The notes beneath the pieces were generated by a model. That model did not search any database, was not told the DNA's origin, and saw only the letters and a list, made by a program, of their open reading frames with translations. A stretch of 64,000 nucleotides of DNA from Geobacillus genomosp. 3. Its GTDB lineage: Bacteria > Bacillota > Bacilli > Bacillales > Anoxybacillaceae. The DNA lies in assembly GCF_000445995.2 (NCBI RefSeq), contig NC_022080.4, positions 1,984,001-2,048,000 on the forward strand, given 5' to 3'. The translations under genes were made by a program, and so were the position numbers. This document shows, in pieces, positions 34,034 through 43,115 of this stretch (positions are counted from its first letter, which is position 1; every line of letters begins with the position of its first letter).

Positions 34034-34039
34034 ATTATA
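34034..34039 (-). promoter_or_regulatory. -10 box of the dctP promoter
   Basis: Plus-strand ATTATA, that is TATAAT on the minus strand, about 105 bp before dctP. The -35 region is weak, as expected for a promoter needing LysR activation, and lies just inside the chromosomal side of the IS982 insertion. Confidence 0.45.
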
Positions 34040-34077
34040 CAAAATCGTTAGACATAGATTAAATATATAATTTTTAT

Positions 34078-35078
34078 ACCCGTGGTGCTAGTTGAGCTTT
34101 AGCGCTCAACTAGCCCAAGTGTAACCAGGGAATAAGCTAACAATATACCGTCTAGTGCCACTTCAAATCCGATAATCGAATTGGCTCGGATCCCCGTGAT
34201 GCGATAGTGGTCAACCAGAACCGAGAACACCGTCTCGATCACTTTGCGTTTTTGTTGGATCCACTGCTCCCATGTCTCAGACGCACGATGTTTCTGGTTT
34301 TTTCGAGACGGAGTCCAAAGCGCCATTTGGTATTCTTCGTACAGCCTTTTTTGCAAGTCACGGCTAATAAATCCTTTGTCCCCAAAGTTATACGGGTGGG
34401 GAATTTGGGTCATCACGCTTTCGGCTGCGATTCGATCGTGGCAAGATGCTTCCGTCACCACATACCCCATTGGCAGCCCTTGATCGGTCACTTGAAGGTG
34501 CAGCTTCAACCCGTAGTACCATTGCTTTTTGGAAGCGCAATACCCGATGTCGGCGATCTCTTGAAACCGTTTGACGCGATGCATTCTTGCCGTATGGCAC
34601 AATGGGAGCGGCAAGCTGTCCACGACGGCATAGGCATGATGTTGGCCGCGTTTTGCCAACTCATGGCGGATCCATTTGATAGCGAAGCCAAGCGCCCGGC
34701 AGCGGCGGTTATACCGGGAACGTTCGAGAAACGAGCCGTTTGTGAACAAATTTCCCGTGACAAAACGATGCCACGCCCGTTCAGAAGTAAAACCGAGCAG
34801 CTTTCCTAAAAGATGAATGGCGATGATGACAGCGTCCTCTTGCTTGACCAAATGGCGATTTCGACGATGAAGATGCACCTGAATGCATGAAAGTTGAGCA
34901 GAAACAAAAACGAAAATGGCGGCATATTGCTTTTGAATCTTGGCCCGATCTGTAGTAAAATGAAAGTGCTCTTGCATAGGGATCCTCCTTTTTAATGGTT
35001 GGTTGCACTTTCATTTTAAGGGGATCCTCATGCAAGGGCTATTTTTATGCTTGTTTGAGTTTATCTAGCACCACGGGT
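34078..35078 (-). mobile_element. IS982-family insertion sequence with 7-bp target duplication
   Basis: A 1001-bp element bounded by perfect 14-bp inverted repeats (ACCCGTGGTGCTAG at the left; its complement ending ...CCACGGGT at the right). It is flanked by the direct repeat TTTTTAT at 34071-34077 and 35079-35085, which is the target duplication. A perfect 10-bp stem (CTAGTTGAGC/GCTCAACTAG, 34088-34113) overlaps the transposase stop and serves as terminator. Intact ends suggest a recent insertion between prpF and dctP. Confidence 0.9.
34099..34977 (-). CDS. IS982-family transposase
   Basis: DDE transposase of 292 residues. The acidic residues are visible in VVDSLPLPLCHTAR, the stretch YVVTEASCHD followed by NFGDKGFIS, and the C-terminal KVIETVFSVLVDHY. 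A GGAGG site precedes the ATG. The length and motifs fit IS982, and the frame is intact. Confidence 0.88.
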   Translation of the reverse strand: MQEHFHFTTDRAKIQKQYAAIFVFVSAQLSCIQVHLHRRNRHLVKQEDAVIIAIHLLGKLLGFTSERAWHRFVTGNLFTNGSFLERSRYNRRCRALGFAIKWIRHELAKRGQHHAYAVVDSLPLPLCHTARMHRVKRFQEIADIGYCASKKQWYYGLKLHLQVTDQGLPMGYVVTEASCHDRIAAESVMTQIPHPYNFGDKGFISRDLQKRLYEEYQMALWTPSRKNQKHRASETWEQWIQQKRKVIETVFSVLVDHYRITGIRANSIIGFEVALDGILLAYSLVTLGLVER

Positions 35079-35085
35079 TTTTTAT

Positions 35086-35566
35086 GTAACATCATAAAAA
35101 ATATTAATGTTCACATTTCCTTAGGAAATGATTGATCATTTATACGACATTGCCTTGCCAAATGGCCTTTGCTACTTAAGTTCTCAAGCATCCACATAGA
35201 TATAACCAAACGCTAGAGAAGCATTTGCTCTATAAAAAATATCAGCTACGGTCATCCACTTTGATAAAAGACTTATCTCCAAATACCATCAGGGCATGAA
35301 AGCTCTAAATACCCCAATAGAAGAATTAAGTTAACGCTTTTTAGTCAAATTTAACAATTTAATCCGCAAGTATCGTTCCTTCTAACAGAAATGTTTTCCT
35401 TAACCTTTCTCATGCATTAAGGGTTTATTCTCGAAATCCTTGCAAAAAGTCCTCCCCGCAATCAGGGAATAGAAATACCCGAAAGAGTATAATCCCCTCC
35501 GAAATAACCTCTAGTTATCCCTCACCCTGTTGCCTTAATTCCATAATTCGTATCCAATAAACAAAA
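35086..35566. other. Gene-free AT-rich stretch
   Basis: No gene, RNA or repeat recognised between the IS982 element and the 75-bp repeat array. Before the insertions this was presumably part of the prpF-dctP intergenic space. Confidence 0.4.
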
Positions 35567-35838
35567 AACATCCATGAGTAAGCTTTTACTCGCCACCCAA
35601 GCATGAAAATAACCGCTCATGGATTCATTATTTTCACAGAAAACATCCATGAGTAAGCTTTTACTCGCCACCCAAGCATGAAAATAACCGCTCATGGATT
35701 CATTATTTTCACAGAAAACATCCATGAGTAAGCTTTTACTCGCCACCCAAGCATGAAAATAACCGCTCATGGATTCATTATTTTCACAGAAAACATCCAT
35801 GAGTAAATTTTACTCCCCACCCAGGCATGAAAATCCAT
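35567..35838. repeat. 75-bp tandem repeat array, left part
   Basis: Three identical 75-bp units (phase CCATGAG at 35572, 35647 and 35722) are followed by a diverged fourth (from 35797, GTAAATTTTACTCCCC instead of GTAAGCTTTTACTCGCC). Each unit carries the outward dyad CCATGAG...CTCATGG. There are no spacers, so this is not CRISPR. The same units continue at 37322-37713 beyond an IS110 element. Confidence 0.9.
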
Positions 35839-35849
35839 CTCTCCTTCCA

Positions 35850-36052
35850 TAATGGAGGATGAACGCAAACAGTTTGGAAAGACGTGCTTTTTAATGGTGG
35901 TTCGACCCTGTACAAAAAACTGTTTGAGTCCATTTGGTGTTCCACCCATTGTAAGCCCTTTTCATTTGGAAAAGGTGACTACGAACAGAAAAATGCCTAA
36001 CGAACAAGTGGACTCACTGTTTGCGAATTCATCAATGGAAGGAGTCCGGATC
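35850..36052 (+). ncRNA. Candidate bridge RNA leader of the second IS110 element
   Basis: The noncoding sequence before the transposase contains a perfect 9-bp stem (AAACAGTTT 35867-35875 with AAACTGTTT 35917-35925) enclosing ~41 bases, then a CCTTTTC/GAAAAGG hairpin near 35957-35975. IS110-group elements encode their bridge RNA in this left end. The assignment is by position and dyads only. Confidence 0.35.
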
Positions 36053-37189
36053 ATGGATGTGCTTTATCATCGTTGCGCAGGTTTAGATGTTCATGCCAAA
36101 ACGATTGTCGTTTGTGCGCTTTGGGGAGAAGAAGACCACATTCAAAAGGAGATCGAAACGTTTTCGACGTTTACCAAAGACTTGTTTCGCCTCCTGAAAT
36201 GGCTCGAGGATCGAGAAATCACTCATCTAGCGATGGAGAGTACGGGGGTTTACTGGAAACCGGTCTTTAACATTTTAGAGGACTACTTTGACATTACCTT
36301 GGCCAACGCTCAGCGAATCAAGAATGTCCCAGGGAGAAAAACGGATGTATCCGATGCGGAATGGATCGCTAAATTATTGCGTTATGGACTGATTGAAAAG
36401 AGTTTTGTGCCACCCGCGCCAATTCGAGAATTGCGGGACTTGACCCGTTTACGCAAAAAGTGGGTGGGTCAATTGATTGCGGAAAAAAACCGAATTCATA
36501 AAGTATTGGAGTGTTCCAATATCAAGCTGGGTACGGTGATTTCCGACATCTTCGGAGTATCGGGCCGAAAACTCTTGACCCGTTTAATGGAACAGGGGTA
36601 CATCGAAGAAGCCGATATCGACGCTTGCCTTCACGGAAGAATGAAAGGGAAAAAGCAACAAATTCAGGAATCGCTCTTTGGGACATTAACCGAACATGAG
36701 TTGTTCATGATTCGCCAATCGTGGAAGCACATCGAGTATTTGGAAAGCTTGATTCAGGAGATGGACCAACGCATCGACCATCTCTTACAACCGTATCAAC
36801 AGGAAGTGGATCTTCTGATGACGATTCCTGGAGTGAAAAAGGAAACCGCCGCCGTCATCATCGCCGAAATCGGAGTGGATATGGGACAGTTCCCGACACC
36901 GCAGCGCCTCGCTTCTTGGGCTGGGGTGGCCCCGGGAAATCACGAAAGCGCTGGAAAACGCAAAAGTACACGAACGGTAAAGGGTAATCCTCATATTAAA
37001 TCCGCGTTATGCGAGGCGGCATGGGCGTTATCCCGATGCAGGAATCAACCGTTGGCGGCGAAATTTTGGTCATTGGCGGCTCGCCGGGGAAAGAAAAAAG
37101 CACTCGTTGCGATCGCGCACCGAATGCTTGTCACCATTTACTGCATGCTTTCCCGAAAAGAACCGTTTTGGGGACCACAAGTAAGTTAG
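36053..37189 (+). CDS. IS110-family transposase (second type)
   Basis: DEDD transposase of 378 residues, unlike the one at 29012. The N-terminal acidic sites are in CAGLDVHAKTIV, LAMESTGVYWKP and RKTDVSDAEWIA. The C-terminal part has LMTIPGVKKETAAVIIAEIG and the Ser region NHESAGKRKS. The start at 36053 follows GAAGGAG; longer in-frame readings would extend into the noncoding left end. The frame is intact. Confidence 0.88.
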   Translation: MDVLYHRCAGLDVHAKTIVVCALWGEEDHIQKEIETFSTFTKDLFRLLKWLEDREITHLAMESTGVYWKPVFNILEDYFDITLANAQRIKNVPGRKTDVSDAEWIAKLLRYGLIEKSFVPPAPIRELRDLTRLRKKWVGQLIAEKNRIHKVLECSNIKLGTVISDIFGVSGRKLLTRLMEQGYIEEADIDACLHGRMKGKKQQIQESLFGTLTEHELFMIRQSWKHIEYLESLIQEMDQRIDHLLQPYQQEVDLLMTIPGVKKETAAVIIAEIGVDMGQFPTPQRLASWAGVAPGNHESAGKRKSTRTVKGNPHIKSALCEAAWALSRCRNQPLAAKFWSLAARRGKKKALVAIAHRMLVTIYCMLSRKEPFWGPQVS

Positions 37190-37321
37190 TATAGCCAAAA
37201 TGAATACAGAATATACGAGATGCCTAAAAATAAGGCACCTCTGCTTTCCTGTTGTCTTTTTTGGCCATTTGTAGTGTATCCAAACTGATCACAGGATATA
37301 CAGAGTTGACCGGGTTTTATG

Positions 37322-37713
37322 GATTTTCACAGAAAACATCCATGAGTAAGCTTTTACTCGCCACCCAAGCATGAAAATAACCGCTCATGGATTCATTATT
37401 TTCACAGAAAACATCCATGAGTAAGCTTTTACTCGCCACCCAAGCATGAAAATAACCGCTCATGGATTCATTATTTTCACAGAAAACATCCATGAGTAAG
37501 CTTTTACTCGCCACCCAAGCATGAAAATAACCGCTCATGGATTCATTATTTTCACAGAAAACATCCATGAGTAAGCTTTTACTCGCCACCCAAGCATGAA
37601 AATAACCGCTCATGGATTCATTATTTTCACAGAAAACATCCATGAGTAAGCTTTTACTCGCCACCCAAGCATGAAAATAACCGCTCATGGATTCATTATT
37701 TTCACAGAAAAAA
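37322..37713. repeat. 75-bp tandem repeat array, right part
   Basis: Five units in register (CCATGAG at 37340, 37415, 37490, 37565 and 37640), identical to each other and to the three left-hand units. Open frames across the array arise only because 75 is divisible by three. Confidence 0.9.
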
Positions 37714-37719
37714 AAGACA

Positions 37720-37755
37720 GCAAGCGCCGGAGGGAAATCCTCCCTATTGCCCGCC
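37720..37755 (-). terminator. Possible terminator downstream of prpF
   Basis: GGAGGG-AAAT-CCTCCC with flanking GCAA/TTGC pairing; on the minus strand a run of T follows about 11 bases later. Confidence 0.4.
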
Positions 37756-37810
37756 GTACTATCCTAAGAGATAATTTTTCTCAAAAAACAATGAATCAAT
37801 TATTGTAATG

Positions 37811-38971
37811 TTAGGCTTCTCCATTAAATAAAGCTATCGGTACAACAGAGTAGCCTTCCATAATCCTTCTGGCAGTGCGTCCAATGGCCGCACGTTTCAC
37901 CCGATACTCCCCATTCTCTCCTATAACAATTGCCTCAACCTCTATAATACCTGTCGGATGGCCAATCTTAACTGGTCCTTTATGACCAGAGAGAATATCG
38001 TGTACAACCGTCCCTGGTATTTGGCTAGCTGTAGCTAACGCAATAGCTCCGCTAACAGCAAAAGCCGGATGCAATGTCCCCATAGCAATATACCGCCCAA
38101 TAATATGAATATCGTTGGCAGAGATGATTTGTTTTTCACTCGATACATAGCTCTTGCGTTTGGCGATGACACATATCTTAGGCAACGCATGAGTAAACGG
38201 ACTTGGATTATCGTCCGGATCGATTAAACCTATTTGTTTTCCAATCTTCACACGGATTTCTTCTAGAACATCGAGAAGATCCTTTTTATTGAAATCTTTA
38301 CCCACTTCTGTACCTTCAATACCCATTTGATCTGCTTTTACAAAAATAAGGGTATTAGCAGAATCGACTACAGACACTTCGATCTCCTTGCCCGAAGAAA
38401 GCCTGATCTTATCTTTCACATCACCTGTCGGTAACACTTTCCCAGTGATGGCTCCCCCAGAGTCTAAAAAATTTACACTAATCTTAGATGCAACCCCTAA
38501 CACCCCAGAAATTGAGAAGTCTCCCTCGTAGACAATCTCTCCATTTTTAACTGGGACTTCTACTTCTATAATTTTATTTGTGTTAGTATTGAAGATTCTG
38601 ACAACGGTATAAGGTTCTGTAATTTTACAAAACCCCTCCTCAACTGCATATAGCCCAACTGCTGCTGCCATATTTCCGCATGTAGGTGTATAATCAATTA
38701 CTTCTTTAGTCACACTTACCTGTCCAAATGTATAGATAATATCAACGTTTTCCTGTTCAGATTTTCGAATTAGCGCTAATTTACTCGTTGTAGGTGATCC
38801 TCCACCAATACCATCTATTTGTAATGGATTAGGACTACCATAAATCTTTAAAATGACTTTGTCACGCGTTTCCGTATCCTTTGGCAAATGTTTCTCGTCA
38901 ATGATTAACCCCTTGCTAGTGCCTCCCCTCATATAAACACACGGTATTCTGACTAATGATTGCCCAGCCAA
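37811..38971 (-). CDS. prpF: PrpF-family aconitate/methylaconitate isomerase
   Basis: Cytosolic isomerase of 386 residues, PrpF/diaminopimelate-epimerase fold. The family opening RIPCVYMRGGTSKGL contains the conserved MRGGTSKG, and TPTCGNMAAAVGLYA and the GHPTGIIEVEA segment follow. PrpF proteins shift the double bond or cis/trans state of (methyl)aconitate-type tricarboxylates without cofactors. The start is a TTG at 38971 with GGGGAGGGAG seven bases upstream. Next to tcuAB it could convert an aconitate isomer into cis-aconitate for the TCA cycle. Confidence 0.85.
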   Translation of the reverse strand: MAGQSLVRIPCVYMRGGTSKGLIIDEKHLPKDTETRDKVILKIYGSPNPLQIDGIGGGSPTTSKLALIRKSEQENVDIIYTFGQVSVTKEVIDYTPTCGNMAAAVGLYAVEEGFCKITEPYTVVRIFNTNTNKIIEVEVPVKNGEIVYEGDFSISGVLGVASKISVNFLDSGGAITGKVLPTGDVKDKIRLSSGKEIEVSVVDSANTLIFVKADQMGIEGTEVGKDFNKKDLLDVLEEIRVKIGKQIGLIDPDDNPSPFTHALPKICVIAKRKSYVSSEKQIISANDIHIIGRYIAMGTLHPAFAVSGAIALATASQIPGTVVHDILSGHKGPVKIGHPTGIIEVEAIVIGENGEYRVKRAAIGRTARRIMEGYSVVPIALFNGEA

Positions 38972-39156
38972 GAGCGAACTCCCTCCCCATAGACATATGC
39001 CCATATCAAGAGTATACGCTTGTAATATATGTTACATTTATTGGAATATATTGCATAATAAAGGTACAGTTTTGCTCCCATTACTGAATACTTTTTTACC
39101 GTAGTGAAGAACACATTTATTCCTCAACTTTACTGGAAATACAAGTATATTTCACG

Positions 39157-40350
39157 TTAATTATTTATTTTTATCCCTTTTTGTACGACCAATGGTTGTT
39201 TGGCCTTTTGAACCACTCTTGTTTCCCTTTCCACTCGCTCCTCTTGGGCATAGTTAACTAAAGATAAAAATCGATAAACAAAATGGGCAAATTTCGAGTA
39301 AGGTGCTGTAAAGAATAGAGTTGCAACACTTGCTAAATGAATAGACAACCAAAATCCCATTAAGACTGTTTCACGAAAACCTAATACGAGCATCCCGGTC
39401 AGTGCAACGAATAACAAAGCAACGGAAAAAGTGCTGCCTTTTTTGACAGAAAATTCATCATCAACCTCTTTATCTGTCTTAGTTTTCAAATACAGTAGGC
39501 CGATAAGTCCGATAATCATCATAATTCCACCAACGGTACCTAAAATAACGACTGGATGAAACACTGGATACGGTGCCGGAACGTGTAGAACATGATCATA
39601 AAATGCTGCTAAAGTCGTAGAGGCGAAGTCAAGCAAAAATCCATAGCCAACCAAATGATGCAACCATCTACGGTTTGCCGCCGGCTTTTCTGTTGGATAC
39701 GTACAACCGGCACCACCACCATCAAGATAACGAAGACTCATGGCGTATTTTATTGCAGTAATAATATCTTTCCATGCAACTTTATCCGTCTTTGAAGATC
39801 GTATATCACGCCAGTATCTAATCGCACCGATAAGCCAACCTACAACCATCCATAAGCCTAAAATAGTAAACACGCTAATCATGACGCCTTTCGGAATAAT
39901 TTCATAGAATGATCCTTCCCCTGTATAGCGTTCGAAGGTACCTGAAATCCCGTTTTTGACAAAAGCACCTCCGACAAATACCAAAATGGAAACAATAAAT
40001 ACAATCCAAAAACCCGTTAGCTTTTCACCCATCAATTTTGCTAATGAACTTGGCCATGCGTATTTCACATACGTTTCCTCTCGAATTTTCGCAAACGTCT
40101 TCGGTGGGTTGATGCCGAATTCATGAGGAGTCGTAAATGGGCAGGCATAATAGCAATCACGACAGTCATGACACAAATTAGCTAAATATTTCATATCATT
40201 ATCACTAAATTCACGGCGCCATTCAATTGCCCGCCATACAGCGCAAAAACCTTCACAATAGCGGCAAGCGTTACATAACTCCATTTGTCTCTTTCCATCT
40301 TCGTATAGCTCTCTTATTTTTTGATTTTTAGTTTCCTTACTTAACTGCAT
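39157..40350 (-). CDS. tcuB: Tricarballylate utilisation protein B (TcuB), Fe-S membrane electron carrier
   Basis: Protein of 397 residues. The cytosolic N-terminus holds two ferredoxin-like cysteine sets (CNACRYCEGFC near 30-40; CHDCRDCYYACPF near 70-80) for [4Fe-4S] clusters. The rest has about six transmembrane helices. In Salmonella, TcuB reoxidises the FADH2 of TcuA and passes electrons to the membrane. The start at 40350 follows GGAGGGAA and lies 14 bp inside the end of tcuA, so the two are coupled. Confidence 0.88.
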   Translation of the reverse strand: MQLSKETKNQKIRELYEDGKRQMELCNACRYCEGFCAVWRAIEWRREFSDNDMKYLANLCHDCRDCYYACPFTTPHEFGINPPKTFAKIREETYVKYAWPSSLAKLMGEKLTGFWIVFIVSILVFVGGAFVKNGISGTFERYTGEGSFYEIIPKGVMISVFTILGLWMVVGWLIGAIRYWRDIRSSKTDKVAWKDIITAIKYAMSLRYLDGGGAGCTYPTEKPAANRRWLHHLVGYGFLLDFASTTLAAFYDHVLHVPAPYPVFHPVVILGTVGGIMMIIGLIGLLYLKTKTDKEVDDEFSVKKGSTFSVALLFVALTGMLVLGFRETVLMGFWLSIHLASVATLFFTAPYSKFAHFVYRFLSLVNYAQEERVERETRVVQKAKQPLVVQKGIKINN

Positions 40351-41719
40351 ACGCTGCTTCCCTCCCTGCAATTCTTCCTAGGGTGGCACCTAGTGTAAGC
40401 CCAAATCCTGCTAAATATCCACGCCGAAGGACATTTCCAGAGGCAATTTCTCCACAAGCAAACATATTTTCTGCTAACCGCCCATCTTTCATCATCATTC
40501 TTGCTTGTTCATTCACCTTCACTCCTAAATAGGTAAAAGTAATACCGGCTTTTAATGGATAAGCATAATATGGCGGTGTATCGATCTTTAAAGCCCAGTG
40601 GCTTTTCCTTGGTGTCAGTCCCTCTGTTGTACAGTTATCTAATTCTGCCGGGTTAAAGTCTCCCGGCCGTACAGCAGCATTATATTCTGCAACCGTTGCT
40701 TCGACGGCATTGGGGTCTAATCCTAATTTTTCTGCCAACTCTCTTATGGATTGCGCTTTTTCCGGCTTCCACACAGAAGGCATAAATTTTCCTAACACTT
40801 TACTATCAAAAATCGAATATGCGATTTGACCAGGCTGTCTTGCAATCAAACCTCCCCAAATGGCGTAACGTTTCGGCCAAAAATCCTCTCCCTCATCATA
40901 AAATCTCTTGCCATGTTTATTCACAACAATACCGAAAGGTACGCTATCCAAGCGTGTAACAATTCCCCCATCAAACTTTGGCGCTCTTCCATCTACCGCA
41001 ACGGCGTGAAAAGCATCTTCCTCTCCCACCTTTTCGACACCTTTATTTAGGAGAAGTTCTAACACATTCCCTTGATTATAAGGAGTTCCACGGATAATAA
41101 AGTTATCGGCCGCATCTCCCCAATATCTTCTATGCCATTCAATATTGGCCTCGAAACCGCCGGAAGCGACAATCACCATTTTGGATCTTACTGTAATATA
41201 CTCACCGTTCCTTTTGATGGTAGCTGACTTAAATACGTTCCTATCAATATCCATATCCACTAACATGGCCTCATACCAAATTTCAATGCCCTTTGCTTCA
41301 GCGGTATGATAATACGAATTCATCATCGCCTTACCGCCACCAAGTTGAAAAATGTTAGTACGACCTAGATGAAGCGTCCCAGATAATGTTGGCTGCCATC
41401 GAATCCCTTGGCTAGACAACCAGCTAGGCAGCTCCTCCGAATTACAAACTATTAATTTGGCGAGGTTTTCGTTAATTTCTCCGCCTGCGACTTTTTTTAA
41501 ATCTTCCAAAAATTCATCTTCCAAATAAGTGCCGATCATATATTCACTTGGACGCGTATGCATAACCCGAAAGTCCCGTGTATGTCTGCTGTTGCCGCCG
41601 CGGTAAAACTTTGGCGCTCGCTCGACAACGAGCACTCTCCTCGCTCCATGATCGCGCGCCGATAAAGCAGCGCTCATTGCCGCATTTCCTCCCCCAACCA
41701 CTAAAACATCGGTTTCCAT
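40337..41719 (-). CDS. tcuA: Tricarballylate dehydrogenase (TcuA), FAD-dependent
   Basis: Flavoprotein of 460 residues related to fumarate reductase/succinate dehydrogenase flavoprotein subunits. The FAD motif VVGGGNAAMSAALSARD is at the N-terminus, with RGGNSRHTRDFR, the loop GGFEANIEW and the C-terminal FAD motif FACGEIASGNVLRRGYLAG. TcuA oxidises tricarballylate to cis-aconitate. The start at 41719 follows GAGGGG by six bases. It is the first gene of the tcuAB unit, with an AT-rich promoter region upstream. Confidence 0.88.
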   Translation of the reverse strand: METDVLVVGGGNAAMSAALSARDHGARRVLVVERAPKFYRGGNSRHTRDFRVMHTRPSEYMIGTYLEDEFLEDLKKVAGGEINENLAKLIVCNSEELPSWLSSQGIRWQPTLSGTLHLGRTNIFQLGGGKAMMNSYYHTAEAKGIEIWYEAMLVDMDIDRNVFKSATIKRNGEYITVRSKMVIVASGGFEANIEWHRRYWGDAADNFIIRGTPYNQGNVLELLLNKGVEKVGEEDAFHAVAVDGRAPKFDGGIVTRLDSVPFGIVVNKHGKRFYDEGEDFWPKRYAIWGGLIARQPGQIAYSIFDSKVLGKFMPSVWKPEKAQSIRELAEKLGLDPNAVEATVAEYNAAVRPGDFNPAELDNCTTEGLTPRKSHWALKIDTPPYYAYPLKAGITFTYLGVKVNEQARMMMKDGRLAENMFACGEIASGNVLRRGYLAGFGLTLGATLGRIAGREAAYAVK

Positions 41720-41749
41720 GTGCAACCCCTCTTCCAAGTATTTTCAAAA

Positions 41750-41807
41750 TAAGAATAATATATTTTGTCAAATAAAAAAAATACAAATTATTTATTCTTA
41801 TCGATAA
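41750..41807 (-). promoter_or_regulatory. tcuA promoter region with TTATCGATAA dyad
   Basis: TTGACA on the minus strand (plus TGTCAA 41766-41771) lies ~50 bp before tcuA, and the perfect dyad TTATCGATAA (41798-41807) lies just upstream of it. The dyad is where a LysR-type activator would bind; the -10 is unclear. Confidence 0.4.
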
Positions 41808-41836
41808 AAAAATACTATGATAAAACCTAACAAAAA

Positions 41837-41866
41837 AGCAGAATGCATCCTGTGATGCATTCTGCT
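41837..41866 (-). terminator. Terminator of trpB
   Basis: A perfect 13-bp stem (AGCAGAATGCATC/GATGCATTCTGCT) is followed by TTTTTTG on the minus strand. Confidence 0.92.
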
Positions 41867-41878
41867 AAACAATTAGCC

Positions 41879-43045
41879 TTATTTCGAGTTTAACATGCCA
41901 AACACTTGCTCGACATCTTTATCTCCGCGCCCCGACAAATTCACAAGAATGATCTGGTCTTTGCCCAATGTCGGCGCAAGTTTTATCGCGTACGCCACCG
42001 CATGGGCGCTCTCCAGAGCGGGGATGATTCCTTCCGTTTTGGACAACAGTTGGAACGCCTCAAGCACTTCCTCATTCGTAACCGTATAATACTCAGCCCG
42101 CCCGGACACTTTCAAATGGCTGTGCTCCGGACCGATGCCCGGATAATCGAGCCCAGCGGCGATCGAGTATGTCGGTTGCGGATTGCCGTTTTCATCAAGC
42201 AACACGAGACATTTGAATCCGTGAAGAACCGCCGGAACTCCCTTCGTCAACGTCGCCGCTTTCTCCGGCTCAACGCCGATGAGCCGCACACTCGGTTCAT
42301 CCAAGTAGTGGGCGAACGCCCCGATGGCATTGCTTCCCCCGCCGACGCAGGCCACCACCGCATCCGGAAGCCGTCCTTCTTTTTCGACCATTTGCCGCTT
42401 GCTTTCTTCGCTGATGACCGACTGAAAATGTTTCACCATTGACGGATACGGATGCGGGCCAACCGCCGAACCAAGCAGGTAGAACGTCGTTTTGTAGTTT
42501 TGCACAAGGTCGTTCAACGCCTCATCGACCGCATCTTTCAACCGCCCTTGCCCTTTCGAGACCGGCACGACTTTCGCCCCTAACAGCTCCATGCGGAACA
42601 CGTTGAGCGCCTGGCGCTTCGTATCTTCTGCACCCATATAGATGGTGCAGTCCATGCCAAACATCGCACAAGCCGTAGCGGTCGCCACACCGTGCTGGCC
42701 TGCGCCGGTTTCCGCGATGACCCGTTTCGCCCCCATCCGCTTCGCCAGCAAAATTTGTCCGATGACGTTGTTGATTTTATGCGAACCGGTATGGTTCAAA
42801 TCTTCGCGCTTCAAATAAATCTTCGCCCCGCCGAGCCGCTCCGTCAGCCGTGCCGCAAACGTGAGCGGGCTTTCGCGGCCGACATACTCCCGCAAGTAGG
42901 TTCGAAACTCCTCATTGAATTCCGGATCATCCTTATATTTCAGAAACTGCTCCTCCAAATAATCAAGCACTTCCTGCAATTCATCCGGAACGAAGCTGCC
43001 GCCGAATTCGCCGAAATAGCCTTTCGTTTCCTGGACTACACTCAT
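41879..43045 (-). CDS. trpB: Tryptophan synthase beta chain, orphan copy
   Basis: PLP enzyme of 388 residues that condenses indole with serine. The PLP lysine is Lys90 in [10 protein letters not shown], and the phosphate-binding GGGSNAIG and the catalytic Glu region AETGAGQHG are present. The length and sequence fit TrpB1. No trpA or other trp gene is adjacent, and it has its own promoter and terminator, so it is a stand-alone copy outside any trp operon seen here. GAGGAGAG precedes the ATG. Confidence 0.92.
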   Translation of the reverse strand: MSVVQETKGYFGEFGGSFVPDELQEVLDYLEEQFLKYKDDPEFNEEFRTYLREYVGRESPLTFAARLTERLGGAKIYLKREDLNHTGSHKINNVIGQILLAKRMGAKRVIAETGAGQHGVATATACAMFGMDCTIYMGAEDTKRQALNVFRMELLGAKVVPVSKGQGRLKDAVDEALNDLVQNYKTTFYLLGSAVGPHPYPSMVKHFQSVISEESKRQMVEKEGRLPDAVVACVGGGSNAIGAFAHYLDEPSVRLIGVEPEKAATLTKGVPAVLHGFKCLVLLDENGNPQPTYSIAAGLDYPGIGPEHSHLKVSGRAEYYTVTNEEVLEAFQLLSKTEGIIPALESAHAVAYAIKLAPTLGKDQIILVNLSGRGDKDVEQVFGMLNSK

Positions 43046-43086
43046 GGCTCATCTCTCCTCTGCTTTCTGAAAGTCGTAACAGTAAC

Positions 43087-43115
43087 AGAATAGACTGTTT
43101 TGACAGGCAAGTCAA
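43087..43115 (-). promoter_or_regulatory. SigA-type promoter of trpB
   Basis: On the minus strand TTGACT (plus 43110-43115), 17 bp, then TATTCT (plus 43087-43092), about 40 bp before the start codon. No T-box or TRAP-type leader is visible in the short leader. Confidence 0.6.

Larger units (their letters stand above)
35839..37321 (+). mobile_element. IS110-family element embedded in the 75-bp repeat array
   Basis: A transposase gene (36053-37189) with ~214 bp of noncoding sequence before and ~130 bp after it is enclosed by copies of the 75-bp repeat. The longer noncoding end lies upstream of the transposase, as in the IS110 group proper. Edges are placed where repeat homology fades and are approximate. 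The element may have inserted into the array, or the array may derive from its target or ends. Confidence 0.65.

Noticed and set aside
35522..37688. Proteins of 92 and 123 residues made of a 25-residue repeat on the minus strand
   Set aside because: They arise because the 75-bp DNA repeat is divisible by three; there is no ribosome site, and the arrays are interrupted by an insertion sequence.
35567..37713. Reading the 75-bp array as CRISPR
   Set aside because: The units are contiguous and identical over their full length; there are no unique spacers.
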